Shown: piece by piece, positions 18,101 to 27,500 of the stretch | Layout: every line of letters starts with the position of its first letter | Position numbering within the stretch: position 1 is the stretch's first letter | From: Anaeromassilibacillus sp001305115 | GTDB lineage: Bacteria; Bacillota; Clostridia; Oscillospirales; Acutalibacteraceae | NCBI GenBank assembly: GCA_042854365.1 | Contig: AP031437.1 | Span: 744,001 to 808,000 of the forward strand | Length of the DNA: 64,000 nucleotides | Direction of reading: 5' to 3' | Program-made: the position numbers and the translations under genes | The notes under the pieces: model-generated | Seen by the model: the letters and a program-made list of their open reading frames with translations, nothing else | The model's database searches: none | Told to the model about the DNA's origin: nothing

Positions 18101-21100
18101 CAGAGCTGTATGAAGTGAAATACCAGTACCAGAATTTCTGGATGACAGCGGATGAAACACAGATCAAAGACCGTCAAGTGACCTTCTACAATGAAACCAG
18201 CTTTACCAATTTGGACCAGTATGAGGTATCCTGGCAGCTGATGGAGGATGGTAAGGAGATCGACCAAGGCTTCTTGCATGAAGAGCTTGGTCCGCGTGAG
18301 ACAAAAACGTTTACCGTTCCTTATACATTACCCGCAGAGAAAAAGGCTGGTGCGGAATATTATCTGAATATCTGGATTCGCCTGAAGGAAGATACCCTCT
18401 GGGCGGAAGCAGGGCATGAGATTGCACATGAGCAGTTTGCCATTCCGGCAGATGCACCGGCAGTATCTCCTGTGATTTCCGACCAGGAAGTGGTGATCGA
18501 TCAGGAAAGCGATCCACAGGTAATCACCGTAACCGGAACAGATTTCCACTTTGAGATCGATAAAACGACAGGCGCCATGCAGAATTATTACTATAAGAAT
18601 GATCTTCTTATTGAACAGGGACCCATCCCTGACTTCTGGCGCGCAAGAAATAGCAACGATGTCGGCAATGTCGATGGCGATTGGCAAAAAGCCAATAAAG
18701 ATATTTCGGTAGAGGAAAACGGGATTCAGATCTCTCAGAGACGCGACGGCCGTATGGTCATCACTGCAAATTTGATTTTGAACAGTGGAAAGGGCGCAAA
18801 AGAAACGGTTATCTATACCATCGACGGCTCTGGTGTAGTGACGGTCAGCCTGACTTTGGATGCCAGGGGAACAGGGCTTGGTTCCATTATGAAGGTCGGT
18901 TCCACAATGACGCTTCCTGTTGGTTATGAGGACATCACCTGGTACGGGGACGGTCCATCTGAGTCGTATACCGATCGTGGCAGCTATGCGATGACTGGAT
19001 TGTACAACTATACAGTTGACGAAAGTTTCTATCCGTTTGTGGACCCGCAGACTTCCGGCAATTTCAGTGGTGTGAAATGGATGGCTTTGACAGGAAGCGA
19101 CCGCAATACCGGCATCATGGTAGCTGCTGATGAAAATTTGGAGGCAAGTGCTCTGCGCTTTACTATGGACGAGCTGGACGAAGCGAAGCATCCCTTTGAG
19201 CTTCCAGACCCAGATGGCAGAACCTATTTCCATGTCGATCTGATTTCTCGCGGTATCGGCAACGCGAGCTGCGGACCGGACAACCTGGAACAGTATACAA
19301 TCCCAAATGATCGCGCTTACTCTTATCAGTACTCCATCGTTCCTTTTGAGAATGGCGCAGATCTGATGGAACTCAGCAAGCCGTGGCGCTTACCCGATCA
19401 GGAAGAAATCGACCGACAGGCTGCCAAGGTGGTAGAAGACGCTATCGCAGACATTTATGTTTATTCATACAGCCAGCTGGAAGCGATCGAAGCGGTTAAG
19501 GCGCAGTACGATGCATTGACCGAGGCGCAGAAAGAGCTGGTTCCCAACTACGGCGACTTGGAGAAAGCTTTGGCGGATGTCTATGCTTTGGAAGGGACTG
19601 TCACCGTTATCAAAGATCAAAGTTCCCATCATATCGATACGGAAATTCCCGACAGTGCGGAATTGATTCCCGACGAGACGTTTGGGCTGGTTTTAGGCGG
19701 GAATATGCCGATTCCCAATACCAAAGGTTCCAATGGTGGCGACATCTTTAGCGAAGTATTCCAAGGAAAGCATCCCTTTACCGTAGAATCGTGGTTTAAG
19801 CCGCTCGAATCCAATATGGGCGATGCATACAATGTGATCGTTGGAAAGGGAGACGATTGCTTTGGCTTGCGAGCAACCTTGCAAGGGGATGCAACCTATT
19901 ATGAGTTGTATCTGAAGTCTGGAAACAATTGGTATACCGTAGAGGATACGCTCACTGACAAGGTGCTAAATGTCAATGAATGGCATCACATTGCGGGTGT
20001 GTATACAGGAACGACCTTGCAGATCTATCTGGATGGCGAGATGATCCTGGAGAATGTAGATGGAAGCCGCAATGGCATGAATGCAACAGATACAAACTTC
20101 TGGATTGGTTATGATCCTGTAGGAGGCTTTGTCGGAAAGAATGAATACGCGATTACACGTGTTTATTCCAGAGCTTTGACAGAGGAAGAACTGACCGGCC
20201 AGGAAAAATATGACCGTAAGGAAGCAGCCGAACCCGCAGTTGCACCAGAAGATGAATCGGTCGTCCTGTGGATGAACTTCGCGGACATCGAGTATCGGGA
20301 TGTGCCGGAAGCGGGCGCAGAAGTGGCCCTGTCTCCAAAACGTGCAGAAATTGTTGTAGGAACCAGCCAAGAGTATACGATTGTAAAGGCCGCTCCGACG
20401 GCAATTGCAAAGGCGGGTTCTGCACGTGCAGCAGCAACACTGGAAGACCTGCAAGCACTGCTGGATCAGGCAAACGCCATTGATACCAGCATCTACACCG
20501 AGAGCAGTGTTGCAATCTTGAAGGCGGCAATCAATGTGGCAAACGTTGTTGTTGCTACGCCAGGTGTAACGGAAGAAATCATCGACAGTGCTTACAACAT
20601 GCTGAAGGCCGCTATCGAAGGATTGGTGTGGGACGATACCTATGAAGTGATGTCTGCAGATTGGTCGGTGGTGGATGTATTCGGCAAGCCGGTAAATGGT
20701 GTCACCATTACCCCGAATGCGGAAGATGCCGGCAAGGCGACCGTTTCTGTAGGCGAAGCGGTTCCGGTTGGAACACGAATTCGCGTGATGGCGACGAACA
20801 TCAATGGCAATGAGAATCTTACAGCAAAGACCTATGCAACCGTCGTTCCAGAGCCGGAAAAGACCCCGCGCGAAAAGCTGGAAGAACTGTATCTGGAAGC
20901 GACCAAGATCCACGACGCAGGCCAGGGCGAGTATCTGGAAGAGGCTTGGAATGCGTTCGAGTCCGCTTATAAGGCGGCAGGAGCAACGCTTGACAACGAG
21001 GCGGCGACGGACGACGAGCTGAGAAATGCAGCAGAGACTCTGCAAAATGCCATTGACGGCTTGACCGCAGAAGAGCCATCCGAGCATAAGCTGCTGGTTG

Positions 21101-22623
21101 AGTTCGACGACAATGTGACTTTGTGGGTCGACGGAGAGAAACCGCCCTATGCGGATAAGCTAGGCAGCTATACGGCAAATGTTATGGCAGGCGATGAAGT
21201 ACAACTGACCTTTGCTCCGAGAGTGGACGGCAGAGAATTTGCAGCAGCCTCTGTGATTGTGAACGGTGAAGAGACAACAATCGATATCGAGGCGCTGGAA
21301 TCCACAAGAGCGATTGACTATGTGCTAAATATGCCGAACACGGAGACTACGGTGCAGTTCAAGAGCACGATTGTCAACAAGCTTTTGTTGCGAGACGCGA
21401 TCCAGAGTGCAGGAAAGGCTATGAAAGGCGACGAGTACGCGACGATGGTGCCAAGCGCGAAGAAGCTCTTTGACGAGGCCTATGAGGCGGCAATCAAGGT
21501 AGAGGCGGACAGAACCGCATTGCAGGACGAGATCAATGAAGCATGGCTAAACATGACGGATGCCATGTTCTACCTGTCCTTTACCGCAGGAGACCGAGAG
21601 GGCCTGAAGGCGTTGTTGGATAGCCTGCCGGAACTGAATGAGGAAGACTTCACGCCGAACAGCTGGAGCGTCTATGAAAAGGCAAAAGCGGACGCAGAAG
21701 AGTTGGTAAACGACGAAGATGCTCTCGAGGTGGAGGTAGAGCCGGCGAAGCAGGCTTTGCGTGATGCAATCCAGGGCTTGACGATGCGGGCGGACACCAG
21801 CACACTGAAAACGCTGATCGCAAAGGGCAATGAGATTCTTCCAGACCTGGACAGCTATGAGAGCAGCGAAGAAGTCAAAAAGGCCTTTACTGACGCGCTG
21901 AATGCGGCCGAGGGGATTCTGAACGATCCGAACGCGACGCAGGAAGAAGTGAACAGCATTGCGACCGAATTGACCATAGCGATGGCAAATCTGCGCAAGA
22001 CGCCGGATAAGGAAGCGTTGGAAGCTCTGATCGCAAAGGGCGAACAGGTAAATGCGAACGACTATACAGCGGCAGATTATGCAGCGTTGCAGGCAGCGCT
22101 TCAGACAGCAAAGGTAGTTCTGGAAAAAGAAGATGCGACTTCCGAAGAGATTGAAAGCGCATACAATGCGTTGGAAGCGCGTATCCAGGCGACAAAGGGA
22201 GAAGAACCCACAAAGCCGGATAACGACCAGAATAGCGGAAACAAGAAACATACCAGCTCTTCCGGCTCGAAGAGCAGCGGGAACATCTATGGTTCCGCGG
22301 GCAGAGCAGTGGTGAATCCGACCGTCGCAGCGGCGCAGGGAGTTGTAGCCCAGGCGAGTGTATACAGCGATACGACGGTAAACTTCACATTGAAGAGAGG
22401 CGCAGCATACTGCTTCAAGATGACCGTGGTAAATGGAAACGGACTGGTACCGAGCTTCACAGTGGGCAACGGAAGCGTTCTGAAGACACAGTTTGTGACG
22501 CAGATCGGCAATGACTACTACTATAGAGTTTATGCAGTTGGTACACCGGGCCAGAGCACAGGAGTCTATACGACCTTGCCGGGGCAGAATGCGCAGATGC
22601 ATTGTACGGTGACCGTTGGTTAA
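15130..22623 (+). CDS. giant exported GH2 beta-galactosidase with LamG domains
   Basis: A 2497-residue exported LacZ-type enzyme. In order: signal peptide (1-32, ends AAFA); GH2 sugar-binding and Ig-like domains (about 155-440); TIM barrel (about 457-1000) with acid/base Glu582 in SIANETG and nucleophile Glu660 in ICEYDHAMGN; DUF4981-like and beta-gal small-chain domains to about 1425; a second LamG (about 1504-1700); several helical FIVAR-like repeats (about 1760-2390); and a compact C-terminal domain (2395-2497). A first LamG (about 741-911) is inserted inside the barrel, between YIWDWVD and GGDWGDYPTD. It would release terminal galactose from glycans outside the cell. There is no LPXTG motif or final membrane helix, so anchoring is unclear. 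ATG follows AAGGAGG. Confidence 0.93.
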   Translation: MFAVWKSSRRFLAMCLAASMLTSMFSGAAFAVGETQTPTWSSSAPQLYDAGGNPLQAKGPELAPEEPKFTHYEYTGKNYTDLNGEEVRASDIFEVNREDPHTTATVAYDSEEKAVLGAVNFEKERSDYVQVLSSDDWELTVVRNDAEGKKFLDGKFYNSDYVQDPEDGWRTVDVPRSWTTYEGADWDTPLYGDTVMPWQLKYDSDVQVPGIPVNYSPVGFYRKTFTVDDSLYGNDNRIFINFQGVETAYYVWVNGKEVGYSEDSFRPHEFDITDYLNPAGEPNILAVEVHKFADATWMEKQDMIRDGGIFRDVYLFATPLVHINDYQLETDLDDQYQDATLKMDVNVKNFSSVPVDNYAVEVKLYDAEQQLVPEEQFETQSFDVGKIASGEQSSNKQAWAVKNPHLWSAEDPYLYTLVLNLYDKNTMTYVESISQQLGFREIGFTHTELDDSYHNITEEYEPMTINGQPLLIKGVNRCESDPFYGKYVPRDVAEEDVRLMKQYNINSVRTSHYGDDEYFYYLCDKYGLYMMAEANIEAHSLINEIDTMAKYFTKVALEDRTPTSFHTLKNQTSVIMWSIANETGYPQLEDSDSLKAMEDGDYIFPKLVAYYHDRDQTRPVHSEGMRYQGGTDMDSRMYPTLERVQQAADAETKMPYIICEYDHAMGNGVGNLKEYWDIIRSKPHMLGGYIWDWVDTVRATDIEDCARQYNITELSNYGVTMQVQGGDKQEDADPAEAVVDKSFGGFLVLPKDKNTIYDQYLSGENINFTLETVVKPQADVADNIFIAKGDYQVALKTSDDGTQLEFSLCAEDDGNYSWPAIFWDLPEDWAEKWHQIAATYDGKVMKLYVDGEEVGSKEGSYQVPNWDGIDALGIGYDSKNPDHTLRGQMSLARIYARALTQEEIVAQRSTDAPIQPNSEDVLVWVDYSQPFESAKTGNYNYYVEDFAHNRLYNNGEMDGKFYAFGGDWGDYPTDYDFCANGLVSADRDPQPELYEVKYQYQNFWMTADETQIKDRQVTFYNETSFTNLDQYEVSWQLMEDGKEIDQGFLHEELGPRETKTFTVPYTLPAEKKAGAEYYLNIWIRLKEDTLWAEAGHEIAHEQFAIPADAPAVSPVISDQEVVIDQESDPQVITVTGTDFHFEIDKTTGAMQNYYYKNDLLIEQGPIPDFWRARNSNDVGNVDGDWQKANKDISVEENGIQISQRRDGRMVITANLILNSGKGAKETVIYTIDGSGVVTVSLTLDARGTGLGSIMKVGSTMTLPVGYEDITWYGDGPSESYTDRGSYAMTGLYNYTVDESFYPFVDPQTSGNFSGVKWMALTGSDRNTGIMVAADENLEASALRFTMDELDEAKHPFELPDPDGRTYFHVDLISRGIGNASCGPDNLEQYTIPNDRAYSYQYSIVPFENGADLMELSKPWRLPDQEEIDRQAAKVVEDAIADIYVYSYSQLEAIEAVKAQYDALTEAQKELVPNYGDLEKALADVYALEGTVTVIKDQSSHHIDTEIPDSAELIPDETFGLVLGGNMPIPNTKGSNGGDIFSEVFQGKHPFTVESWFKPLESNMGDAYNVIVGKGDDCFGLRATLQGDATYYELYLKSGNNWYTVEDTLTDKVLNVNEWHHIAGVYTGTTLQIYLDGEMILENVDGSRNGMNATDTNFWIGYDPVGGFVGKNEYAITRVYSRALTEEELTGQEKYDRKEAAEPAVAPEDESVVLWMNFADIEYRDVPEAGAEVALSPKRAEIVVGTSQEYTIVKAAPTAIAKAGSARAAATLEDLQALLDQANAIDTSIYTESSVAILKAAINVANVVVATPGVTEEIIDSAYNMLKAAIEGLVWDDTYEVMSADWSVVDVFGKPVNGVTITPNAEDAGKATVSVGEAVPVGTRIRVMATNINGNENLTAKTYATVVPEPEKTPREKLEELYLEATKIHDAGQGEYLEEAWNAFESAYKAAGATLDNEAATDDELRNAAETLQNAIDGLTAEEPSEHKLLVEFDDNVTLWVDGEKPPYADKLGSYTANVMAGDEVQLTFAPRVDGREFAAASVIVNGEETTIDIEALESTRAIDYVLNMPNTETTVQFKSTIVNKLLLRDAIQSAGKAMKGDEYATMVPSAKKLFDEAYEAAIKVEADRTALQDEINEAWLNMTDAMFYLSFTAGDREGLKALLDSLPELNEEDFTPNSWSVYEKAKADAEELVNDEDALEVEVEPAKQALRDAIQGLTMRADTSTLKTLIAKGNEILPDLDSYESSEEVKKAFTDALNAAEGILNDPNATQEEVNSIATELTIAMANLRKTPDKEALEALIAKGEQVNANDYTAADYAALQAALQTAKVVLEKEDATSEEIESAYNALEARIQATKGEEPTKPDNDQNSGNKKHTSSSGSKSSGNIYGSAGRAVVNPTVAAAQGVVAQASVYSDTTVNFTLKRGAAYCFKMTVVNGNGLVPSFTVGNGSVLKTQFVTQIGNDYYYRVYAVGTPGQSTGVYTTLPGQNAQMHCTVTVG

Positions 22624-23370
22624 GCACTGGATAACTTGCGAATGGCCTAAGTCATTCAGTTAGGTAGCAGATGACGGAAGCGCGCTTTCGTAGAAAACGC
22701 CGTAGGCGCGGAAGACGCTGTGCGTCCGCCGGGTCAGAGCATGGGAGGTCTATACGACCTTGCCGGTACAGAATGCGCAGATGCATTGTACGGTGGCCGT
22801 TGGTTGAGCACTGGATAACTTACAAATGGTATAAACCCATTCAGTTAGGTAGCAGATGACGGAAGCGCGCTTTCATAGAAAACGCCGTAGGCGCGGAAGA
22901 CGCTGTGCGTCTACCGGACCAGAGCCCGGGAGGTCTATACGACCTTGCCGGGCTAGAATGCACAGCTGCATTGTACGGTGGCCGTTGGTTGAGCACTGGA
23001 TAACTTACAAATGGTATAAACCCATTCAGTTAGGTAGCAGATGACGGAAACGCGCTTTCATAGAAAACGCCGTAGGCGCAGAAGACGCTGTGCGTCCGCC
23101 GGGTCAGAGCATGGGAGGTCTATACGACCTTGCCAGTGCAGAATGCGTAGATGCATTGTACGGTGGCTGTCGGCTGAGTACTGGATAACTTGCGAATGGC
23201 CTAAGTCATTCAGTTAGGCAGCAGATGATGGAAGCGCGCTTTCGTAGAAAACGCCGTAGGAGCGAAAGACACTGTGCGTCCACTGGGCCAGAGCACGGGA
23301 GTCTATACGACCTTGCCGGTGTAGAATGCGCAGATGCATTATACGGTGACCGCCGACCGAGTGGAAATGG
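22540..23370 (+). repeat. 185-bp tandem repeats copying the gene's 3' tail
   Basis: The last about 85 coding bases of the beta-galactosidase gene plus about 100 bases beyond its stop are repeated in tandem. The marker GTCTATACGACC recurs at 22564, 22748, 22933, 23118 and 23301, giving spacings of 184, 185, 185 and 183. Copies two to five are diverged and no longer join the reading frame. The non-coding half of each unit holds three small stems: GCGCTTTC-GTA-GAAAACGC, CGCC-GTA-GGCG and GACGC-TGT-GCGTC. Short Arg-rich open frames inside the units are by-products. Confidence 0.88.
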
Positions 23371-23531
23371 CAACCTTTGCTCTATGCAGAAGAGGCGCAG
23401 TTATTCCAGTGAAAATAAGGGATCGGTTGTCCAGATAAGTGCATATTATGTGTAGCTTTCGATAGATCCGATCTTTCCAAAGAAGTAGTCACCGTAAAGT
23501 GAATGAAACCAGGAAAAGCAAATAATAAACC

Positions 23532-23577
23532 AAGCCCCCTGATGTAGAGACACAGAACTACATCAGGGGGCTTTCCC
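23532..23577 (+). terminator. terminator after the repeat array
   Basis: AAGCCCCCTGATGTAG pairs with CTACATCAGGGGGCTT (16 bp, 10-base loop), followed by TCCCTT. It is probably the effective terminator for the giant gene, which implies that the repeat array is transcribed as its 3' untranslated region. Confidence 0.8.
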
Positions 23578-23639
23578 TTGTGAGAACAACCAGCGACAGT
23601 GTCGGTGGAGCGAAAAAAGCATTAGCGATGAGTGAGACA

Positions 23640-24385
23640 AAAAAACTCCTTTTGGTGTAGAATGAGCTTGCGGTCTGGCAACTGCAAGAGACACCAAAAG
23701 GAGGACGTTCAAAATGAACGACAATAAGAGTTTAGCACATAGTAGTTGGAACTGTAAATATCATATTGTGTTGTCTATAGTGATCTAAACAAATCAGGCT
23801 CGTGGATTTATCGAAAAGGGAAAATTATGTTTCATATGACGTTTCCTTATCGTGAAGTGTGTGATTTAGAACAGTATAGCATTTGCACCAAAGTACCGGC
23901 GAAAAGTATTATATAGAGAAAAGCGGGCGGAAATCGGGAAAAACTTGCGAGAATTATGCGGATGGAAAGGCGTAACGATTATAGAAGCAGAAGTGTGCCC
24001 TGATCATATCCACATGCTGGTAGAGATACCACCCAAGATGAGTGTATCAAGTTTCATGGGATTTCTCAAAGGAAAAAGCAGTCTGATCATACATGAGAGG
24101 CATGCAAATCTGAAATACAAGCACGGCAACCGATCTTTTTGGCGCCGAGGTTACTACGTAGACACAGTAGGTAAAAATACCAAAAAGATCGCAGAGTATA
24201 TCCAAAACCAACTTGAAGAAGACAAACTTCAGGATCAGTTGACTTTCAGAGAGTACGAAGACCCTTCCAAGGGTAGCAAGTAACAAACTTTTGCAAGTGT
24301 CAGACCGTACCATGCCATTGCAATGGCTGCCAGTAACAGCGGGTTACACCCGCTTCTGTGAAGCCACCGGCTTCGCCGGTGGATA
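23640..24385 (+). mobile_element. IS200-type insertion sequence, decayed
   Basis: The left side has a long hairpin (ACTCCTTTTGGTGT at 23645 pairing with ACACCAAAAGGAG at 23691), as in IS200 leaders. The right side ends with the perfect hairpin CCACCGGC-TTC-GCCGGTGG (24364-24382). Between them is a tnpA gene disrupted by an internal insertion. Subterminal hairpins rather than inverted repeats are expected for single-strand Y1 transposition. Exact ends cannot be fixed by eye. Confidence 0.8.
23714..24283 (+). pseudogene. tnpA: IS200-type TnpA transposase, interrupted
   Basis: TnpA is a small HUH/Y1 transposase that cuts single-stranded DNA at element ends. The first 19 codons (MNDNKSLAHSSWNCKYHIV) are normal. 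About 111 bases (23771-23881) are then inserted, including the in-frame stop TAA. The normal protein resumes in the same frame with FAPKYRRKVLY and continues through DHIHMLVEIP (HUH motif) and AEYIQNQ, where the catalytic Tyr is expected. Removing the insert would restore a full protein of about 150 residues. The remaining 3' frame from 23945 lacks the N-terminus, so the copy is almost certainly dead. Confidence 0.85.
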
Positions 24386-24527
24386 TTTACTTAAAATATA
24401 CTATCTAAATAATACCATTGATCGAATATTGAGACGATCACCTCAGTTTAATTTTATAAGAACCCAATTACATCGACTGGAATAAACTGAACGCGCAGAG
24501 CTATGGGATAGACTTCTTCCTGAAAGA
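24386..24527. other. short spacer after the IS element
   Basis: An A/T-rich stretch without a gene, lying between the IS right end and the 3' end of the helicase gene. I see no clear terminator for the helicase on the minus strand. Confidence 0.3.
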
Positions 24528-27500
24528 TCAATCAAATAGGCTGAGTTGCTTCACCTCAGAAGGGCGTTTCCTGCCACCAGCAGATACAGTGTGGAGTTGT
24601 TCCTTGGGAATGCTTTCCAGAAAGCAGGAAGGTTCTTTGGAAGTCAGAAGAATTAATTCGTCCTGCGCACGAGTCATCCCGACATAGAAAAGCCGGCGTT
24701 CTTCTTCGAAGTCCACAGGATGTTTTGGGGATTCCAATGGTATTTTCCCTCGGCGGACACCGCTTAGAAATACTACAGGATATTCAAGGCCCTTAGAGCC
24801 GTGTAAGGTCATTAATGTTACCGCGCCAGCTTCATATAATTTGCCTGTGGCACTGCGCATCAAATCGCTCTCCTGGCCAAGGAGCAGGTTTTGCAAGAAG
24901 GATGCCATATCCTTATGAAATACGGCAGTATTCAAGAATCGCTGGAAGGGTTCGGAGGAAGTGAGGTCGTGTTGTTTGGCCCATGTATCCAACATCTTCC
25001 GCGGCTTGTCTTTTCCCACACGCGGCAAGAACTCCTGTGCTTGTAAAAAGAAAGGTTGTAAAACAGCAACATCCGCATATTCAGAGGCCGCCATTTGCAA
25101 TGTTTCTTGAAGGGAGGCTTGCCCATGGGAACGGGTCCAAAGTTGTGTGAGATGGTCGATCAAGTCTGCCGGACAGTTCCAAACAAGCTTTAGACAGGCG
25201 CGAAGAGCGGGAACATTATGGGAGTCCATTAAAAAGTGAAAGAATCCTACAGCACCGCGTACAGCGTCATCCGCTAAAAAGTCGTCGCGGCCAGAAATTA
25301 TACAGGGAATTCCTTCGCGGCGTAGACATTTTTCAATGATGTCAGCCTGACGGTGAGTACGATACAACACGGCAATATCGGAAAAGCTGCGCGGAGGAGC
25401 GTCTTCGGAACGGGAGAAGCCAGCATCGCTGTCCAACATGTCAATTCCACCCACCATGCGGTTGATCTCTTTAGCAATATAGATTCCCTCGGACAAATCA
25501 CTTTCTGCGGTGACACAACTCACACGCGGCCCTTTCGGACGTTGCGCTTCTAAACAGCGCATTTTCCCTGGATTTTCGGCAATGACGGAAAGAGCACAGT
25601 TTAAGATTTCCGGCGTAGAACGATAGTTTTTCAAGAGAACAACCTCACGCAGATTGGGAAAATCAGCCCGCAAGCGTTCGAAACAGTGGGCATCGGAACC
25701 ACGGAACCCATAAATGGATTGGTCGGGATCACCAATCACGAAAAGATTCTTTCCATTTCGATTCCAAGCCTGAATCAGCCGAAACTGTAGCGCGTTGATG
25801 TCCTGGAATTCATCGACCAGCAGATAATGGAAACGCTTCTGCCATTTTGCATGTTTGTCCACTTCTGTTTCCGCCATTTCTAAAGCTTGAATCAACAAGT
25901 CGTCGAAGTCCAGAACCTGCGCTGTACACAGATATTCCTGGTAAGCGTCGAACGCCTCTGAAGAAAGCGTACTGTCCTCCGCTGCAATTCCATTCTTTTT
26001 GCGAGAAACTTCCTGCAAAAAAGCAGTGGGGGATAATTTGCAATCATGTGTTTTCATGATCTCCTCGGCGATTTCCCGTGCATCATATGCATCCAGAAGA
26101 GCGATGGTTGGATTCTGTTCGGTCAAAAGTTGGAGACTGATTGCATGAAAGGTGCCGATGGTCATAGCGCGGACAGCTCGTTTTCCACCGAGCTGTTTTT
26201 CCAAGCGTTCGCGCATCTCCCCAGCAGCCTTGTTGGTAAAGGTCACAGCCGTGATTTCGGCAGGTTTTACGCCGCGTTCCTGGATCAGATAAGCAATTCG
26301 TGAGACCAATGTCTTAGTTTTGCCCGTACCAGGACCAGCGACAACCGATATGGCTCGTTCCGGTGCGGTCACAGCGGCCAGCTGTTCCTCATTGAGGCTG
26401 TCGAGAGGTCCGGAAACTTTTTCCTGTACGGTTTCTACAGGAACGGATTTACATGTCGCTGGCGAATGTTCTTGCTGTTTTACCGGCGCTTTTTTGGCTT
26501 CGGAAGCAGGACGGATAAAGAAACAGATTTGCCCGTTCAGCGCATCGATTTCGTCCGGACGCAAGAGCTGAATTCTACCATAAGCGCCATCGTATCCGGG
26601 GGAACGTTGGACCTTTCCGGCCCGCAGCCGGCGTATTCCTTCGGCAACACAGGGGCCGGCAATACGTTCAATATCTTCCGGAGCAATTTCGCGCAGAATA
26701 GAAAACTCCGGCCCAAGCTGTCGCAACATGGATTCGTATTGTGTAGTTACTTTACTTCCGGTAGCTGACAACCCGGTCGACCCGGCAATGACTTCCGGCA
26801 GAGGCGCTAGACTTTCAAACGGGTTTGCGTTTGGTGCGCGGGCGCCGTCGTCTCGATCTGCAAGCTGTTCCACACGATGTTGCACGCCAATGGTTAACTT
26901 ACGCCCGCAGACGGGACAGATCCCACCATATCGCTCGGCCTCGGCTGGACTCAGACAGAGATTGCAGTTTCGGTGGCCGTCAAAATGGTACTTTCCCTCC
27001 TCTGGGAAAAATTCAATGGTTCCGGCAAGCCCTTCCCCTGTTTGCAGGGCATGGGAAAGGGCCGGATAGGACAGCGGCCCCTCCAACAGATTGGCCTCCC
27101 GCCCCAATTTGGAAGGAGAGTGTGCATCCGAATTGGAGACCAGATGATAGCCGTCCAATGCGGATAAGCGCCAGTTCATCGGCGGGTCCGAAGAGAGGCC
27201 TGTCTCCAAAGCGTGAATATGAGGGGTTAAGTCCTCAAAGCATTCTTCAATAGTGTTGAATCCAGAAAAGGCGCCAAACAGGGAAAAATGAGGCGTCCAA
27301 ATGTGTGCGGGAATGAACACAGCATCGGGACAAGCTTCCAATGTGATTTCAAGAAGATCGCGGCAATCCAGCCCCAAAATGGGTCGTCCGTCCGAGTGAA
27401 TATTACCAATTGCCTCCAACTTTTGCGAAAGAAGCTCTGCTGCTTCCAGGCTAGGCAATAGGATGACATTGTGGACCTTACGGACTTTACCCCCTTTTTT

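Noticed and set aside
22671..23455. Three Arg-rich frames of 62-76 codons (starting MTEARFRRKRRR and similar).
   Set aside because: They repeat because the 185-bp DNA unit repeats; they cross hairpins and have no ribosome binding site.
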